Below, in pieces: positions 12,476 through 12,690 of a DNA stretch of 12,690 nt. The notes beneath the pieces are model-generated. The model searched no databases, was not told the origin of the DNA, and was given only the letters and a program-made list of their open reading frames with translations. Origin of the DNA: CALXCT01 sp964422185 (lineage in GTDB: Bacteria > Bacillota > Clostridia > Oscillospirales > Oscillospiraceae); contig CAYRAG010000049.1 in assembly GCA_964422185.1 (NCBI GenBank), positions 1 through 12,690 on the forward strand, written 5' to 3'. Both the position numbers and the translations under genes were made by a program. The first letter of the stretch is position 1. Each line of letters opens with the position of its first letter.

Positions 12476-12690
12476 ATGCAACTGATTGACCTGATGAAAA
12501 ACCGCCGCAGCATCCGCAGCTACACCCGGGAGCCCATCCCGGAGGAGAAGCTGGAGCGCGTGCTCCAGGCGGGACTGCTCTCCATGTCCGGGCGGGGCCG
12601 CAGGCCCTGGGAACTGGTCCTGGTGCGGGACAGACAGACGCTGGAAAAGCTGTCTGTGTGCCGCGAGGGCGCGGCGGCCATGCTCGCCGG
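12476..12690 (+). CDS. Nitroreductase-family protein, 5' part only
   Basis: The first 71 codons of an FMN-dependent nitroreductase-type oxidoreductase, cut by the window end. ATG 12476 has AAAAGGGGAG (12461-12470) 5 nt upstream. The N-terminus MQLIDLMKNRRSIRSYT is the typical family start, in which the RRSIR stretch contacts the FMN phosphate, followed by PIPEEKLERVLQAGLLSMSGRGRRPWELVLV. The usual A-P-S-G is S-M-S-G here. Substrate cannot be predicted. It starts 72 nt after lysA on the same strand. Confidence 0.9.
   Translation, partial: MQLIDLMKNRRSIRSYTREPIPEEKLERVLQAGLLSMSGRGRRPWELVLVRDRQTLEKLSVCREGAAAMLA

Noticed and set aside
1..12690. CRISPR array, toxin-antitoxin pair, phage genes or defence system
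   Set aside because: No regularly spaced repeats were seen and no protein shows the relevant motifs; the single transposase gene is the only mobile-element sign.

Overview
The window reads as chromosomal DNA of a GC-rich member of the Clostridia (Bacillota). The reasons are an alanine T-box leader belonging to alaS, purine-rich Shine-Dalgarno sites (GGAGG, AGGAGG, GGGGAG), use of TTG and GTG starts, sigma-A type promoters with 17-nt spacers (TTGCTT/TAGAAT twice, TTGCCA/TATAAT, TTGCGC/TACAAT), and an AlaRS with the Cys-rich insert I associate with clostridial enzymes. The genus cannot be read from this alone.

Layout. 1-480: non-coding, with an extended -10 promoter and a long structured leader for argF. 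481-1410: argF, ornithine carbamoyltransferase. 1617-2282: an unrecognised 221-residue protein. 2330-2488: a stand-alone tRNA-Gly(CCC) unit with its own promoter and terminator. 2507-2815: promoter, T-box leader with an alanine GCC specifier, and intrinsic terminator. 2930-4581: an IS1634/IS4-like transposase gene with its own promoter, lying between the T-box and its expected target. 4772-7447: alaS. 7531-7872: a HinT-type HIT protein. 7921-7964: a perfect 20-bp bidirectional terminator between converging units. 10301-7965 (minus): promoter, nitrilase-family amidohydrolase, CapA-like lipoprotein. 10368-12403 (plus): promoter, Sfp-type phosphopantetheinyl transferase, lysA-like decarboxylase. 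12476-12690: start of a nitroreductase-family gene cut by the window edge.

How it fits together. Most genes are ordinary metabolism: arginine and lysine synthesis, alanine tRNA charging, acyl-carrier priming. The most unusual feature is the separation of the alanine T-box from alaS by about 2 kb holding a transposase gene. This should make the transposase share T-box readthrough and should let the transposase promoter feed alaS without T-box control. The argF leader is the other notable part: it holds a chain of mutually exclusive helices and overlapping mini-ORFs. I see no CRISPR array, prophage, toxin-antitoxin or recognisable defence system, and nothing I would call a new multi-gene system.
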